Shown here: piece by piece, positions 33,718-47,000 of the stretch
Position numbering within the stretch: position 1 is the first letter of the stretch
How the letters are laid out: every line of letters starts with the position of its first letter
Assembly (NCBI GenBank): GCA_001972305.1
Contig: BDDD01001605.1
Coordinates: forward strand, 62,001 to 126,000
DNA: 64,000 nucleotides
Origin: Cephalotus follicularis
Lineage: Eukaryota > Streptophyta > Magnoliopsida > Oxalidales > Cephalotaceae
Direction of reading: 5' to 3'
Program-made: the position numbers and the translations under genes
The notes under the pieces: generated by a model
Database searches by the model: none
What the model was told of the DNA's origin: nothing
What the model saw: only the letters and a program-made list of their open reading frames with translations

Positions 33718-36651
33718 TGTCACGCCCCAAACCGTGGGATGGGCCCCACGACTCGACACGTGGCAATCCGTACAATAAATATCAATAATTCCATAAAAAT
33801 TTAAAGCGTATAAACAAATCATAAACATAAACATTTATTTAATGTGTGGATTACAGACCCAGTTCGAATCATACAGATTACATACCGCTATGAACCAGAA
33901 TAAAATAAATACATAATTAATTTTCCTGCAACTTGTCCATGAAAGCGTACTGTCGAGGAGGAGCTTACTCAATAATTCTTGCCTTTAGCGCTGTTGCGAC
34001 GTGCCTCCACTACCTGTACCTGTACCTGTACCTGGCCCATTCAAAGGAATGGGTCAGCAACCCAGAGGGTTGTGTAGGTCACCCCATATACGGGTACATA
34101 CCAGAGGAACAAACAATGCAAACAGAGTCGAAAATAATAAATATGCAAATCGCAATCCAGACATAATCATCATCATGCTTTTATCCTCGGACTACTCTAC
34201 TCGAATCATACATAAAATCATATCACAGAGGAGTCTAGTCCGGTCATCCTATAGTCTGGTCAATATACATGGTTCACCTTTAGGCTCACCTGCCTGCGGA
34301 ATTCTCCACCGGGTTCACCTGTCGAGCGGAATTCGCCATTTGCTCACCTGCTCTGACGGTTCACCCTTTGGATCATCAGCTCTGGCGGAATTCACCTTTA
34401 GGTTCACCATTAGCGGATTCGCCCGAGGATCACCTGCCTTGCGGTATTCACCCATTGGGTTCACCTGCTCGGCGGAATTCTCCCCAGTTGGGCTCACCTG
34501 TCTGGGATTATCCTTAAACTTCCTTTACTAATCCTATTTCTTTTCTTTGACATTTATGGTCCATTCTGTAAGTCCGACTAGAGTGCATTGTGCATAGCAT
34601 TTCCTATACTATGATCCACGTGTGCATGGCGCATGTACGTGATGTCCTCTTCTACTCCTTGAAACGCATGCATGCACACATGCAAGGTGACTATTTGCCT
34701 TTTAAAGCATTTGTCCGAGGATGAGTATATTACCAAAGTGTACTGCCTTCCTCTTCATGCACACCTAGTGCAATAATGACTTAGCAAAGGACGTGTCCAG
34801 GAGTGCGAGTCCTCCAGGTCCCAACGCTGCACCATGACGGCTACCCGTGGCATCTCGGCACCTTAGCATCGCCTTCACCCCAGCACCTCTGGCGCGATTC
34901 CTCCACTTCTATCATGCACAGGACGCATGTAAAACCCAATGGAGAGCTATGGCCGAGGATGGTGCCTGCATCAACGAGCTCGGACGCCACAGCAGTGGCA
35001 CCTCGGACATGTGAGCTCTGCACTGGACTGCTCTGGCATGGCAGCTGGCAGTGAGTGGCTCGGCACACCTTCAGCATGTCGGCTCTGCACTATTACCCTT
35101 GGCATCATTGCAGGGAAGAGGTGGCATCTCTGCATAACGTCACGGCAGGGCAGAGAAGCTCTGGTGCGAATTATGAGGAGCTCGGCCACAGCACTGCATG
35201 CTTGGGGATGGATGCGCGTATAATGGCGAGCTCAGCCCCCCACTGCCACTTAGCGCCATTACTGATGGAGCCTGGCATCTCGGCACCATGGTTCCTCGGA
35301 ATGCATGCTCAGTAATGGCTTCCCAACGTGACGGTTGGCACCTCGGCAAGGCCAACGCTATCACCTCGGCCAACATTGGGTGGCATCCCAGGCATGCTCG
35401 TCGACACAATGTGTGGCACCTCGGGCGTTCTTCCCAGGCGTGTGTCATGATGGCTCCTCGGGTGCTTGTCACCTCAGGCCATGGCCACCCCTGCTTTGCA
35501 CCCCAGGAGCTCTGGTCCATGGCGGGAGAAGCCATAGCTGGCTCCCCTGGTGTAGGGCACCTCGGGACAGTTCTTGGCATTAAACCATGGCGTTGGCGCT
35601 GGCTCCTCTGACGATCACCCTTAGCTTCTCGGCACGTTGTCTCTAGCGTTGGTAGTGGGGTTAAGGTGAGGTAGAGGAGTCCGGCTCTTTGTCGGCTAGG
35701 AGCTCGACAGTAGCCATGCTAGGACGCAAGGCTAGGAAGCTCATCATCCCACCACACCTCTGCTTATGGCGTCTCTCACGAGTGCTCTGTTTGTGCAACA
35801 GTGGCGCACAAAACAGTAGAGAAAGGCAACCACGTACAAAGCATACTATTAACTAGGAGACGCCTTCAGTGGATTAATATTTATATTCCTTATCTTACCA
35901 CTATTAACATAACTACAATCCATATCATACTAACTGCAAGAGAAAGACGAGCAGAGAACACACACACAACAGACAAGCAATAAAAGCACACAAAATAACC
36001 ACATATATACACATGCTGGTAGGCACTCGGATATAGAGCAACCTACCTGGAGGTGGTTGGAAACGGAGATGGTTTACTTGCTCCACAATTTCTGGACTTC
36101 CTTCCTTGCCGAGGACTACCACACGTTCAAGTTGTCTCTTTCCTTTACTCTTGCTCTATTTTCCCTTACTCCCCTAAGGTGGCTATTTAAAGATTGCAGC
36201 TTTTGAAAGGAAGGGGACCTTCCTCTTGTCTTCTTTCTCCCTTTCTGCCAACAGCTGGTCCCAACTCCCACTTTCTCACTTCTCCCGACTTTTCTGGAAC
36301 CAGTGTATGTAAAAAATGCCAAAGTATATTTTATGACCACCTTCCTCCTTTTATACTTACTAACAGAAGACTCTAGACTTTTCATGGAATTTCAAAGGGA
36401 TGCTGGCTATTCTTTTGGGCTTGGGTTGGCTTTCCCATATGGCCTTCTCTTCTTTAATTTTTTTAAGTCCAATTGCATTATACTATATTAACCTTGGCCC
36501 AAAATAAAACAATTCTTAAGCCCGAAATCATAATTTATATCCCATTAAGGCCCAATAATTACATCAAAAATTCGGGTCCAGCCCAAAAAGTGGGAAAATA
36601 ATTACAAGGCCCAATAAATATTTTTTTTATATAATATTTAGGGCTCTTACA
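33718..36651 (+). mobile_element. Gypsy-type solo LTR nested in the Tat element
   Basis: Starts TGTCACGCCCCAAACC and ends GGGCTCTTACA, with a perfect 5-bp duplication TAAAA at 33713-33717 and 36652-36656. It is 2934 bp with no polyprotein. It contains (CTGTAC)n near 34015-34038, a degenerate tandem array at 34262-34512 and a GC-rich stretch (34800-35700) rich in CCTCGGC/GGCACCTCGG, which explains several spurious open frames on both strands. It is younger than the Tat element. Confidence 0.85.
34262..34512 (+). repeat. Degenerate tandem array of about 30-bp units
   Basis: Seven or eight copies of a unit like GGTTCACCTGCTCGGCGGAATTC, varying in length by a few bases, inside the solo LTR at 33718-36651. 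Each copy keeps TCACCTG and GCGGAATTC or close variants. Confidence 0.75.
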
Positions 36652-36939
36652 TAAAACCTAATAGGTCAGACGATACTTTCCTCGGCAAAACCATAGGAAC
36701 TTGTCCGAGCATACCGAGAACTCAATCTATGAGTATAATAAATCCTTTGAAGACGAAGTTACAATTAAGTATTTTTGAAGTAAAAGGTCCTACGAGGACT
36801 GTGAAGCTTAAACGTTCTCAACCATGAAGAATTGATGGTTTGGGTTAAGTTAAAATTTCCAAGGAAATTATCAGTGCACATATACTCATAAAGTCCGAGC
36901 ACACAATGCAAGGGACCAGCAAAAGGCAAAAGTCCAAAG

Positions 36940-37150
36940 ATACAAGAGGTTTTTTAATAAAAATTAAAATAAAATAAATTAAAAATAATTTAGAAAAAAA
37001 AAAAAATAAAAAGGAAAAAAAAAGAAAACAAAAAAAAAAAAATACAAAAGGAAATAATAAAAAAAAAAAAAAAAAAAAAAAAAAACAAAAAAAAAAAAAA
37101 AATTAAAAAAAAAAAAAAAAGAAAAAAAAAAAAAAAATAAATAAAAAGTT
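36940..37150. repeat. A-rich low-complexity tract
   Basis: Almost pure adenine over more than 150 bp (for example 37050-37138), with scattered T, G and C. It lies in the non-coding internal region of the Tat element just before the antisense ORFs. Its length suggests an expanded poly-A or an assembly-sensitive site. Confidence 0.9.
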
Positions 37151-37262
37151 AAAAATTACAAGTACAAGAAGAGAAGAAAAAGCTATCCTACAAAGACTAA
37201 ACTATGGAAGGAGCAACGGTGGAGATATCATCCTCAGGAGGAGGAGGAACAAAAGGCCCAGT

Positions 37263-40200
37263 TTAAGGAGGTTGAGGAGTCACAAGGTCTGAGGCAGGGT
37301 CATCGGAAGCAGGCTGAGCTCCCAGCTCCTCTTCCCCAACTCCTTGGCCAGCACCACTTACCAAGGCTTCCTCGGCCTTCAGCTCCTCGGCTTCGTATCC
37401 ATCAGGATAGTAATCGAAGGCCTTGGCAGCTGAGCAGTAGGTGACCTCTTCTAGGGGAACCTCTGGATGCAGAGTCTTGACCCAATTCCTGCAAGTGTAG
37501 AACCCCCGATGATAGAATTCGGCAGATTCCTTGAAGACCTCCTCGTCGAAGGCCTCAGAAGCTTTGAAGTCCTCCACGGAGACTTCCATCAGGCTATGGA
37601 ACTCGTCAGAGGACCTGAACTTTGCGAGGGTGTCCTCCACAGCCTTGGCCTTCTCCTCCTCATGCCTCTTCACGGTCTCCTCATGCTGTTTCTGCAGAGC
37701 TTGGAACAGGTAGCGAGCCTTGGAGAGATCTTTTTGTGATTGGTCCTTCTCCAGGACAGCTCTGTTCTTTTCCTCCACAGTAGACTCTTGAGCCTTGAGG
37801 ACCTCCTCCAGTTGAGCCTTGGCAACCCGAGAAGTCTCCCTCTCCTCCATGACCTCCAACCTCAGCTTGTCACATGTTCAGCATAAAAATGTGTTATTTT
37901 TAATTATCTATTTGTTATATTTTTATGCTTGGAATAGACTACTGTGGTGGTTTTTATTTGATTTTCAGGTATTATGCTTATTATTGCGGAATAAGAGAAA
38001 ATGGAGTTAAAACGTTACTTTTCGAGTTAAAATGGTTTGAAGTCAAAAATCGGTTAAAGAGTGCACCCACTTAAGCAAGAGAAGTAAAAATTTAAAGCTT
38101 AGAAGATATTGAATATTAGGCTCATATTGTTCATAAAATTATTTGGAGCACTTTTAATTATTGGGCCGACTCATTCTGAAGATCCGATGAAGAGATATCA
38201 CAAGAAAACATATGTTGAATCATGTGAAGTCCAATAATTACATCATGATGACGTCAGCACCTGCATTTAACCAATTACAACGCCTCCAGCATCTCATGCA
38301 CAATCCAACGCCAAAAGCATGCAGAATCCATGCGCATAAAACCATCTGCCAAAGCCATGTCCATGCACAATGCAACGCCACATACATCAAGCCTCAATTC
38401 AGCAATTCAATCAGCCCATGCAACGTAGAAACCCATGCTCCATATGAAGCCATCCAACCCATCAGCCCGCCTCAGCAATTAATCAATCTGCATGCATTGC
38501 ACGCAACATGCCTCATGCCAAAGCCCATGCAACACGATGCCCATGCATGCATACAAGTCCAATCAGCCGACATACTTTCAATGCAATTTCTTTGATTGTA
38601 TCAAATGCGGAAATAAAACAAGAGGACCACATTGCTTTAGGTTTAGGTGGCGGATATATATATATATATATATTACATGAGGCAGAAGAGAGAGCGGCAC
38701 AAACAAGAACACACAGTAGCAGCCACCGTCCCTTTCTTCTTTTTCTTTCAATTTTTTCTTTAGTTTTTTTAATATTTTGTAGCTAGTTTCCTAAGGTTTT
38801 GGGTTAGAACAAAACCTAAATTGTTATTGTTTCAATTCCATCAATAAAAATCCTTGAATATTTTATTTGTTCTTCAATTTTTCTGACTTCGCACACACTT
38901 TGTCTGTCTGATTAAAATCCACAAACATCTTGTCGGTGAAGCTGAAAGTTGGTGAATAAATGGTGCTTCTATGGATTAAGTCCTTGTTGGACCAATCCTC
39001 CCTTTCCTTCAGCTCGTCCGGAAAGAGGCAGAGGGAGCTGAGGGCGAATGGCACCCCCTGCGTGTCCAGGCTAGAGGAGTCATTCCCAACTCCCTCTAGC
39101 TCATCGATCATCCTCTCCACGTCCCGAGGAGGAGGCAGGATGATAGGGACGTCCGAGGTTCGGCCGAGGATGGAATCCATCTCGGTCTCAGTGATGAGTC
39201 TCCCTTTCTTGCTTGGGGGACGAGGAGGACCGCCAGAGGTACGCCCACTGGCAGGACGTTTGGAGCCCTTTTCCTTGGCTGCAACTGCAGCCTTCTTCAT
39301 CTGCTTGGCCCCAGCAGCGACAGCCTTGGCCCTCTGTTTGGCCCCCTCGGCAGTGGCCTTCTCCTTCTTTTTGGCTGCCTTCTCGGTAGCCTTCTATTTG
39401 TCTGCCGCAGCAGAGCAAGGCTTGGTGACCTTGGTGGCAATGAAAAGGGCGTCAAATCCTCGCCGAGAAGACATTGCTACATAAACGGAGGTCAAGAATG
39501 TTAGTATAAAATTGAACTACAAGATAATAAAGATATGAAGACAAGAAATACGAAGGAGACGAAAGCTTTAAACAGTTTTCCCCCATCTCTTGGGGTGTAG
39601 ATTGGTTTGGGGATCCCTCACCCCCTGAGGCCTCCTCGACCTCGGCCGAGTGTGATCCTTGGCTAGGAACAACACTTAGCCCAACTCGGAGCAGTCGCTC
39701 CTCGACCACGACCGAGTTCACCTCCTCGGGCTCCAGGTGAATGAGTTTATCGAAGTACAGGTTCTCAGCCATTGTCAATACGGGCCTCCTGTTGAGGCGT
39801 GTAGTCTCCAAGGAATCACACCAGACAGGGGGAGTGAACCCTTCAAAAATTTTAATGAGGAAGTACCTTTTCCTCAAATTTTTAATGGACTGGGTAGGTT
39901 TGGTAAGAAGCTTTTTTATGCCAGGACATGACTTAAAAAAGTAGCCACGTTTCCCTGGCCAGGACGAGATGACATGGAATTGTTTGAACAATCCCACTGT
40001 GGCGGTCACCTCGGACTCCTGACACCTAACAAGGAAACCTATTATGAAGCTCCAAGATTGGGGTTGGAGAAGAGAAGGGTGGACGTTAAACGTCTCTAAG
40101 ACTGATAAGGCAAAAGAAGGTACAGGGATCCTCAGACCATGAGAAAGAGCCCCATCGAAGACAATTAAGAGGCCCTCTCTACTCTCTGTGACCATCCGAG

Positions 40201-40477
40201 GATCCTTGGGGAGAAAAAATCTCAACCCAGAAGGGAAATTGAACTTGGTGGAGAGTTCAACCACCTCCTGGCGAGAAAGAGCACTCACACCAAAGCAATC
40301 AGGGGCAGAGGTGTCGGCCTCAGTAACCGGAATGGTGGGTTCACCCACTGCAGCCCCCAGGATACCTTCGGAAGAAAGGGGGCTCTCGGCAGGGGGAATC
40401 ACCATAGCTAGAGGTTCGACCTCTAAGGGAGGAGAAACCCTAGCGGTTCGTTTGATTCTGGCCATTTTTGAAGACAA
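37263..40477 (-). mobile_element. Antisense Transposase_28-type ORF region of the Tat element (fossil)
   Basis: On the strand opposite to gag-pol. 39452-40477 is open and encodes the Transposase_28-like core (residues about 65-260: DPRMVTESREG, HGLRIPVPSFA, VHPSLLQPQSWSFIIGFLVRC, TVGLFKQFHV). Further along the minus strand come a Lys/Ala-rich region (39188-39420), a segment at 38863-39300 with SFTDKMFVDFNQTDKVCAK, and a Glu/Lys coiled coil at 37263-37859 (VMEERETSRVAKAQLEEVL...). A 988-bp insertion separates the last two parts. An A/G-rich minus-strand leader precedes the ORF near 40480-40620. The family's function is unknown. The region is broken at roughly three or more points. Confidence 0.7.
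37880..38867. mobile_element. Unclassified 988-bp insertion with 5-bp duplication
   Basis: It interrupts the antisense ORF region of the Tat element and is flanked by TGTTC at 37875-37879 and 38868-38872. The ends (AGCATAAAAATG and ATATTTTATT) lack a clear TG...CA or inverted repeat. Inside are CATGC-rich sequence (38290-38570), an (AT)n run at 38655-38672 and a possible polyadenylation context TCAATAAAAATCC near 38840. It may be a solo LTR or other small retroelement with poorly defined ends. Confidence 0.5.
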
Positions 40478-41082
40478 AAAAAAACAAAAGGAGCAAGAAA
40501 GGACTTTGATCTAACTTAGAGCAGCAAAGGATTATCAACTTACCCAGGAACTTGAATGAAGATGGTTAGAGGATGAAGATTTGAAGCTGAAGGAACTGGA
40601 GATCTCAAAAACTCAAAGGCATTGGCAAGAGATTAGGAGGCGTAAAAGGTTTACTCAACAGATTAGGGTTCTATTTATAGGCTAAAGCTTGGATCCTGGC
40701 CCTCCATATAGCAAAGATCCAACGGTTGAGAAACCAACCGACATACCAAGCGCGGGAAACGAAGAGGTGGAGGTGGGAAACATTCTGCTTATGCCAGGTG
40801 TGAGGTGTGTTTAATACGTTATTCAAATGCAATAATGAGGGCTCATGGCACGATGTCCATCAGATGGGATAGGAGAAGACAAGGGAGCAGGCTTCGATCC
40901 TCTTCCAAGGCACATTCAATTTTGGGCAAAGCATAGTCCAAAGCAACACCTTTGTCCTTAGCTCGTTCACAAACAGGAAAATAAGCACCGAGCTTGGCAG
41001 AGGAGTTTTGCCTGGGCCACGGTTCTCAACTCTGCTCCTCCTCTTCTGACCACGGTCAGAGGAGAAGGACCAGGGGGGCATA

Positions 41083-44000
41083 TGATATGGGGAAAAATTA
41101 AGTTAAATAAAAAATAACACGTGTCCTCATCCAAGCACTGCCATGTGTCCAAATGACTCAATGGTTGATGAACTGTAAGCAGAGGAAGTCTGTTAGCAAG
41201 GAAACAGTAATATAAGAAGAATTCCTCCTCGGTATAAGTGCTGAGGACCCATCTAGTGGTTCCAGTATAAAGATCACCCTCCTCGGCGTCAGGACCGAGG
41301 ACACTTTCGGAGGCACCAGTGCCGAGGATCTCCTCGGCAATATAACAGAAGACCATCCATTTCTAACACAAGTCTATGGACGTTGCAGACCATGAAGAGA
41401 GAGACTGATTACCGCATTATCATTACAACGGATTGCCTCCTCGGCAGATCTATAGCAGGAGATCTCATCCTCATTTACGGAATGAGGTCATGGAGTTAGC
41501 ATAAATCTCAGAGATACATATCTCCTAAATAAGGAAGATAAGATAAGGGGATTAAATCTGCTTTGATTCCTAGGGTTTGTCCTTATCCAAACAGCAAGGC
41601 AGCGTTATCATGAACTACGAAGAAGGAAAGAAGCGATAATTCAGGTGGAGATAAGGGAAATCCCGAGATCCTCAGAATTTTCTTAGGGGATAGCCATCAC
41701 CTCCATTTTTCACGCTCAATCAGTTACAAACTAATCCTATAAATACCAGAATCCAACACAAATCAAAGGTCAGCCATTTTTACATTGTAAAGAACCTAAT
41801 TTTGTGACATCCGTGTCCTTGTACGGTCTGTGTCTGTGAGCCTACGTGCTTCTGTCTGTCTGTTAGTCTGTTTTTCTGACAATTATTACATATACATCAC
41901 GACATTTATAAATTTTTACCATTTCGATTTCATTATGATGGTTTTTCGCGTAATAACTAAGTTTTATCCGCTGAAAAATTTACTGATGTTTTTCTGAAAC
42001 TGCTGCTGATTTCAAAAAATAGGCCAAGTGGTATGTCCTAAACATCCAATTTCTGTCCGTAACGGTTAAATTTTGGGCAAAAACCCAGTCCGTTTTGGAT
42101 TGAATATATATGAGAAATGCCATTTTTTCTGTCTGATATGATTTTCTGATCTGGTTTTCTGCTGTTTTCGGGAAACTTTGGTTTTTATAAACCGATTTTA
42201 GATTTATATTCTGTTTAAGTTGTTTTTGATCTGTTTTATAAGTAAGAGTTTAGACTTTATTTCTGTTTCTGAAACTTCTGTTTAAGTTTATTTTATACTT
42301 TTGTTATATCTTTTCTGCAAAGATATTTATATGCGAGCAAAACTCTGCGGAGTCTTTTGTTCCATCTCACTAGTCCTGTGGACTAACCCTCTCCTCTGTT
42401 TTCTGTTTTTAGTTCTGACAGGTTAGTCTGCTGCGCTCTGTTAGCTGGAGTTTGTCTGTCTGCTGAGGTGAGACCATAAAGGACATGCTACCAGTGTCAA
42501 CACATGCATAGCATCATTGCATAAACATTTTAAATTCTACATTTCTTATGGTTTTATATAACTGTTTTTGTTTTTTGTTGAAAGGGCGGAACCCTAGTTT
42601 AGCTTATTATTCTGTTAATATGGTTGAGGCAGAGCCCAACCCATTACTTATTTTCTGTTTTTAAATTCTGATCTCCTGAGGGCTAAGCCCATTTTATAAA
42701 CTGTTTCCTCCTTAGGGAGTATGATCTGTTGAGGGCTGAGCCCATATTACAACTGTTTCCTCCTTCGGGAGTGTGATTTTATAAAACTGTGTTTTTATTT
42801 ACAGGGGGCATAGTCCTATAAACGAATACTACATGCCCGATTTTCGTAAAATTTTAAGAGTTATAATTCTTTTCAAGTTTTTCAAGAAACTTTTCTGTTT
42901 TCTTTATGTTTTGAAGAGATTTTCTGTTATAAATGTATTTTCTGAATCTCTGTTCTGCTGAACCTACGAGGTGAGTCTCTGATGGGAGACTTGGCCTCGT
43001 AGCGGGCACGATGGATTCCAGCGGGGCTGGGTCCGGGTGTGACAGTTTGGTATCAGAGCTTTTGGTTTTCAGATTCTCTAGACTCATCTGCATCTCATGC
43101 ATTTTTGGTAGGCATTCAATTCTGAGTTCTGGTATAAGTGTGGTAGCATGCCTTGTGGTCAAGTGATATCATCTTGTGGTAGAGTTTGCGTTTGGGCTCG
43201 ACCCAAATGTTCTGATGTCTGAGATTTCTGCTCTGGATTTCTCTGTCGCAACAGAGTTGTTGCTGGGGTGTCACACCCTTATTCCCCCTGTTCTGATATG
43301 GTAGATCTGAAATGTCTGCTGGTTTTTTGAGGTCTGATTCTGTTGTTGAAAATACTTGTTATATCTGAGATTATAAAGATAGAGTTTTTCAATTCTGAAT
43401 TTTAAGGTTCGAGTTTAGTATGGTTATCTGTTTTGTGGAATTATGATTAAGTTTCTGATGAAGTTCTGATCGGTGCCTGATTTTCTGTCTGATGGAGTTC
43501 CCTGTTAAGGGGGATATGTTTGGAGTCAATAGATTCTGAAGAAGGTGATGCTTTGTTTTGCAGTGAATATCGAGTAGTTGATCTGATTGATCAATCCTTC
43601 TGGAAAGTTTTATGATTATATATATTTTGAGGTGTAGTACGAGAAGTTATAATGTGGAGTTCGTTGATAAACGTCTCTTGAGAAAATGAGTATGGTCATT
43701 TGAATAAGGTTAAATTGAAGTTCGGGATTCAATATTTCTGCTTGATGGTTCACTACATGATTAGGGTATAAAATGTGTATCGTGGCCTTGAGGTCTATAA
43801 GAATGATGTTTGCAGACTCTTCTGACTTGTTTTGAAGTAAGTTAATGGTTCCTGATATGATCTGATTAGACTTGATGATAGGAAATGAGGATCTGTAAAG
43901 TGGAAATATGTTCGTAGGGTTCTCGATATGCCTATGTGATATCGATGATTGTAATATGAGTTCTGCTGATTTGATGACAGTTAAAGATCTTTAATATCTG

Positions 44001-47000
44001 TTTAAAGTTCTGATATAATTGAATTTATATGTTAAATTGAAGTTCCTAAATGATGGAAATGCTACGAGTTCTAGTGATATGTTATGAATAGTGATATGAT
44101 TCTCTTGATGAGAGCAAGTTGTTATAAGTTTTCTGCAGTTTCTGTCTGGTTATGAATCTGGTAATGTCGAGGTTCGTAGTGTTTTATTTATGATCAAGTG
44201 TTGTTAAGAATCTGTATTCAGGACTTGAGGTCTTGACATGATCTGTTTAATGAAAGAATTTGAGGTTTCTGATTGATAAAATCTTGCGAGTCAAGATACC
44301 TTGTGAATTATGCTTGGAGAAAAACTTTTCGGGTTCTGGTGTCAAATCTGATAATGATATGTGAATGATTCTGATGCGAGTAAATGTGATGGACAAAGGT
44401 CTTGGGTGATTTGGTTTCTGTATTGTTAGAAAGTTGTTATGAGTTGATCATTTCTGTTTATTTTCTGAGGCAAGTGCTTAACGCTTTGCAACCTTTGGAG
44501 TTCTGCGAATTTCGAGGACGAAATTCTGTTAAGGGGGATATGTTTGTGACATCCGTGTCCTTGTACGGTCTGTGTCTGTGAGCCTACGTGGCTTCTGTCT
44601 GTCTGTTAGTCTGTTTTTCTGACAATTGTTACATATACATCACGACATTTATAAATTTTTACCATTTCGATTTCATTATGATGGTTTTCCGCGAAATAAC
44701 TAAGTTTTATCTGCTGAAAAATTTACTGATATTTTTTTGAAACTGCTGCTAATTTCAAAAAATAGGCCAAGTGGTATGTCCTAAACATCCAATTTCTGTC
44801 CGTAACGGTTAAATTCTGGGCAAAAACCCAGTCCGTTTTGGGTTGAATATATATGAGAAATGCCATTTTTTGGCTCATTTTTGCCATATCTCTCTCTCTC
44901 CCCGATTTCTCTCTCCTCTCTCCCATTCTCTTTCTCTCTCTGCCTCTGCCACCGGCGTCACTGCCGATCTGACGTCGGCAAGGGTACCAACGGGACCGCC
45001 ATCACCTCCCGAGCACACCGAGCCCCTCCCCTGCGCCGGCAACCGCGCCGTTTGCGCCCGGCGAGCACTTCTCCCTCCGCCCTTGTTTTCCTTCGTTCCG
45101 GCGTCTCTGGTGGTCGTCACGGCAAGGGGAGCCCAGATTCGGACTCCTGGCATCACGACCGTTCGAACGGTGCCGGGCCCGACCCGTGACGACATCGGCA
45201 ACGTCGATCGCCGGCGAAGGCAGCCGCGGTCAACGCGGCAGTTCCGGCCAAATGCGACGGGGATGTTTTTAATAATCTAATTTCTGTTTCTGTCGACCGT
45301 ATAGGTCGTTATGGTTTTTCTGACATCTGCACGCATTGTCATTGCATAACGCATTGCACGGTTTTGTGCATGCTTAGGTTCTGATAATCTGTTGTCTGTC
45401 TGAGTTCTGATGGTATGTTGTCTATCTATCTGTCTGTCTGTTGGCAGAGGATCCTGCCTTTGAGGTCGGCCATGGAGGCGACCAGTCGAGGGACTCGCTC
45501 ATCTGTACTGTGAGTGGAACGCGTTTCTTAAACCTTTTTACTATGAGGTTTTCTTTAATGGTTTGAATGTTGAACGTTTTACTTATTGATTTATGTATCT
45601 TAATGAATCTGAAATCTGTTTCTGTTCTGCAATCTGTTTAAGTTTTTAATGTCTGAAACTTTCATTTACTGTTTTTCAAATGCTCGCACGGTTATAGTCA
45701 TACTATGACACTATTTTCTGCTATATCTGTATACGATGAGGAAAATGATTCCTCTATCTATTTAAAACTGTTTTAAATCTGTTTTGATGACTCGGATGAG
45801 TCTCTGTATTCTGTATTCTGAAATATGAGTTTCTGTTTTCTGAAATTTGTTAAATATGTTTAGATGCATGGTGATCTCGGTATTGTATTATATATATGTA
45901 TCTGATGCCCATGAGAGGCTTGTCTACACGTGTATGACTTTCTGCTGATGCTTGGACACGACGGTGTCCTTGCCACTATTTCTGCTGGACGTTCGGCCCG
46001 ACGGGGCCCAGGCGTCGACCTTACTTAGTAGACCCATGGCATCTCTATATATTTATTTCTGTTTAAAACTCTGTTACTATTATATGTATGAAAAATCTGA
46101 GGATTTGAATCTGTTTGAAAGAAATGGTCTGATATGATTTTCTGCTGTTTTCGGGAAACTTTGGTTTTTATAAATCGATTTTAGATTTATATTCTGTTTA
46201 AGTTGTTTTTGATCTGTTTTATAAGTAAGAGTTTAGACTTTATTTCTGTTTCTGAAACTTCTGTTTAAGTTTATTTTATACTTTTGTTATATCTTTTCTG
46301 CAAAGATATTTATATGTGAGCAAAACTCTACGGAGTCTTTTGTTCCATCTCACTAGTCCTGTGGACTAACCCTCTCCTCTGTTTTCTGTTTTTAGTTCTG
46401 ACAGGTTAGTCTGTCGCGCTCTGTCAGCTGGAGTCTGTCTGTCTGCTGAGGTGAGACCATAAAAGACATGCTACCAGTGTCAACACATGCATAGCATCAT
46501 TGCATAAACATTTTAAATTTTACATTTCTTATGGTTTTATATAACTGTTTTTATTTTTTGTTGAAAGGGCGGAGCCCTAGTTTAGCTTATTATTCTGTTA
46601 ATATGGTTGAGGCAGAGCCCAACCCATTACTTATTTTCTGTTTTTAAATTCTGATCTCCTGAGGGCTAAGCCCATTTTATAAACTGTTTCCTCCTTTGGG
46701 AGTGTGATCTGTTGAGGGCTGAGCCCATATTACAACTGTTTCCTCCTTCGGGAGTGTGATTTTATAAAACTGTGTTTTTATTTACAGGGGGCATAGTCCT
46801 ATAAACGAATACTACATGCCCGATTTTCGTAAAATGTTAAAAGTTAGAATTATTTTCAAGTTTTTCAAGAAACTTTTCTGTTTTCTTTATGTTTTGAAGA
46901 GATTTTCTGTTATAAATGTATTTTCTGAATCTCTGTTCTGCTGAACCTACGAGGTGAGTCTCTGATGGGAGACTTGGCCTCGTAGCGGGCGCGATGGATT

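Noticed and set aside
34001-34531. 176-codon open frame with repeated residues
   Set aside because: Translation of the degenerate 30-bp tandem array, not a gene.
35140-35611. Overlapping open frames on both strands in a GC-rich segment
   Set aside because: Compositional artefact of CCTCGGC-rich LTR sequence inside the solo LTR at 33718-36651; no domain.
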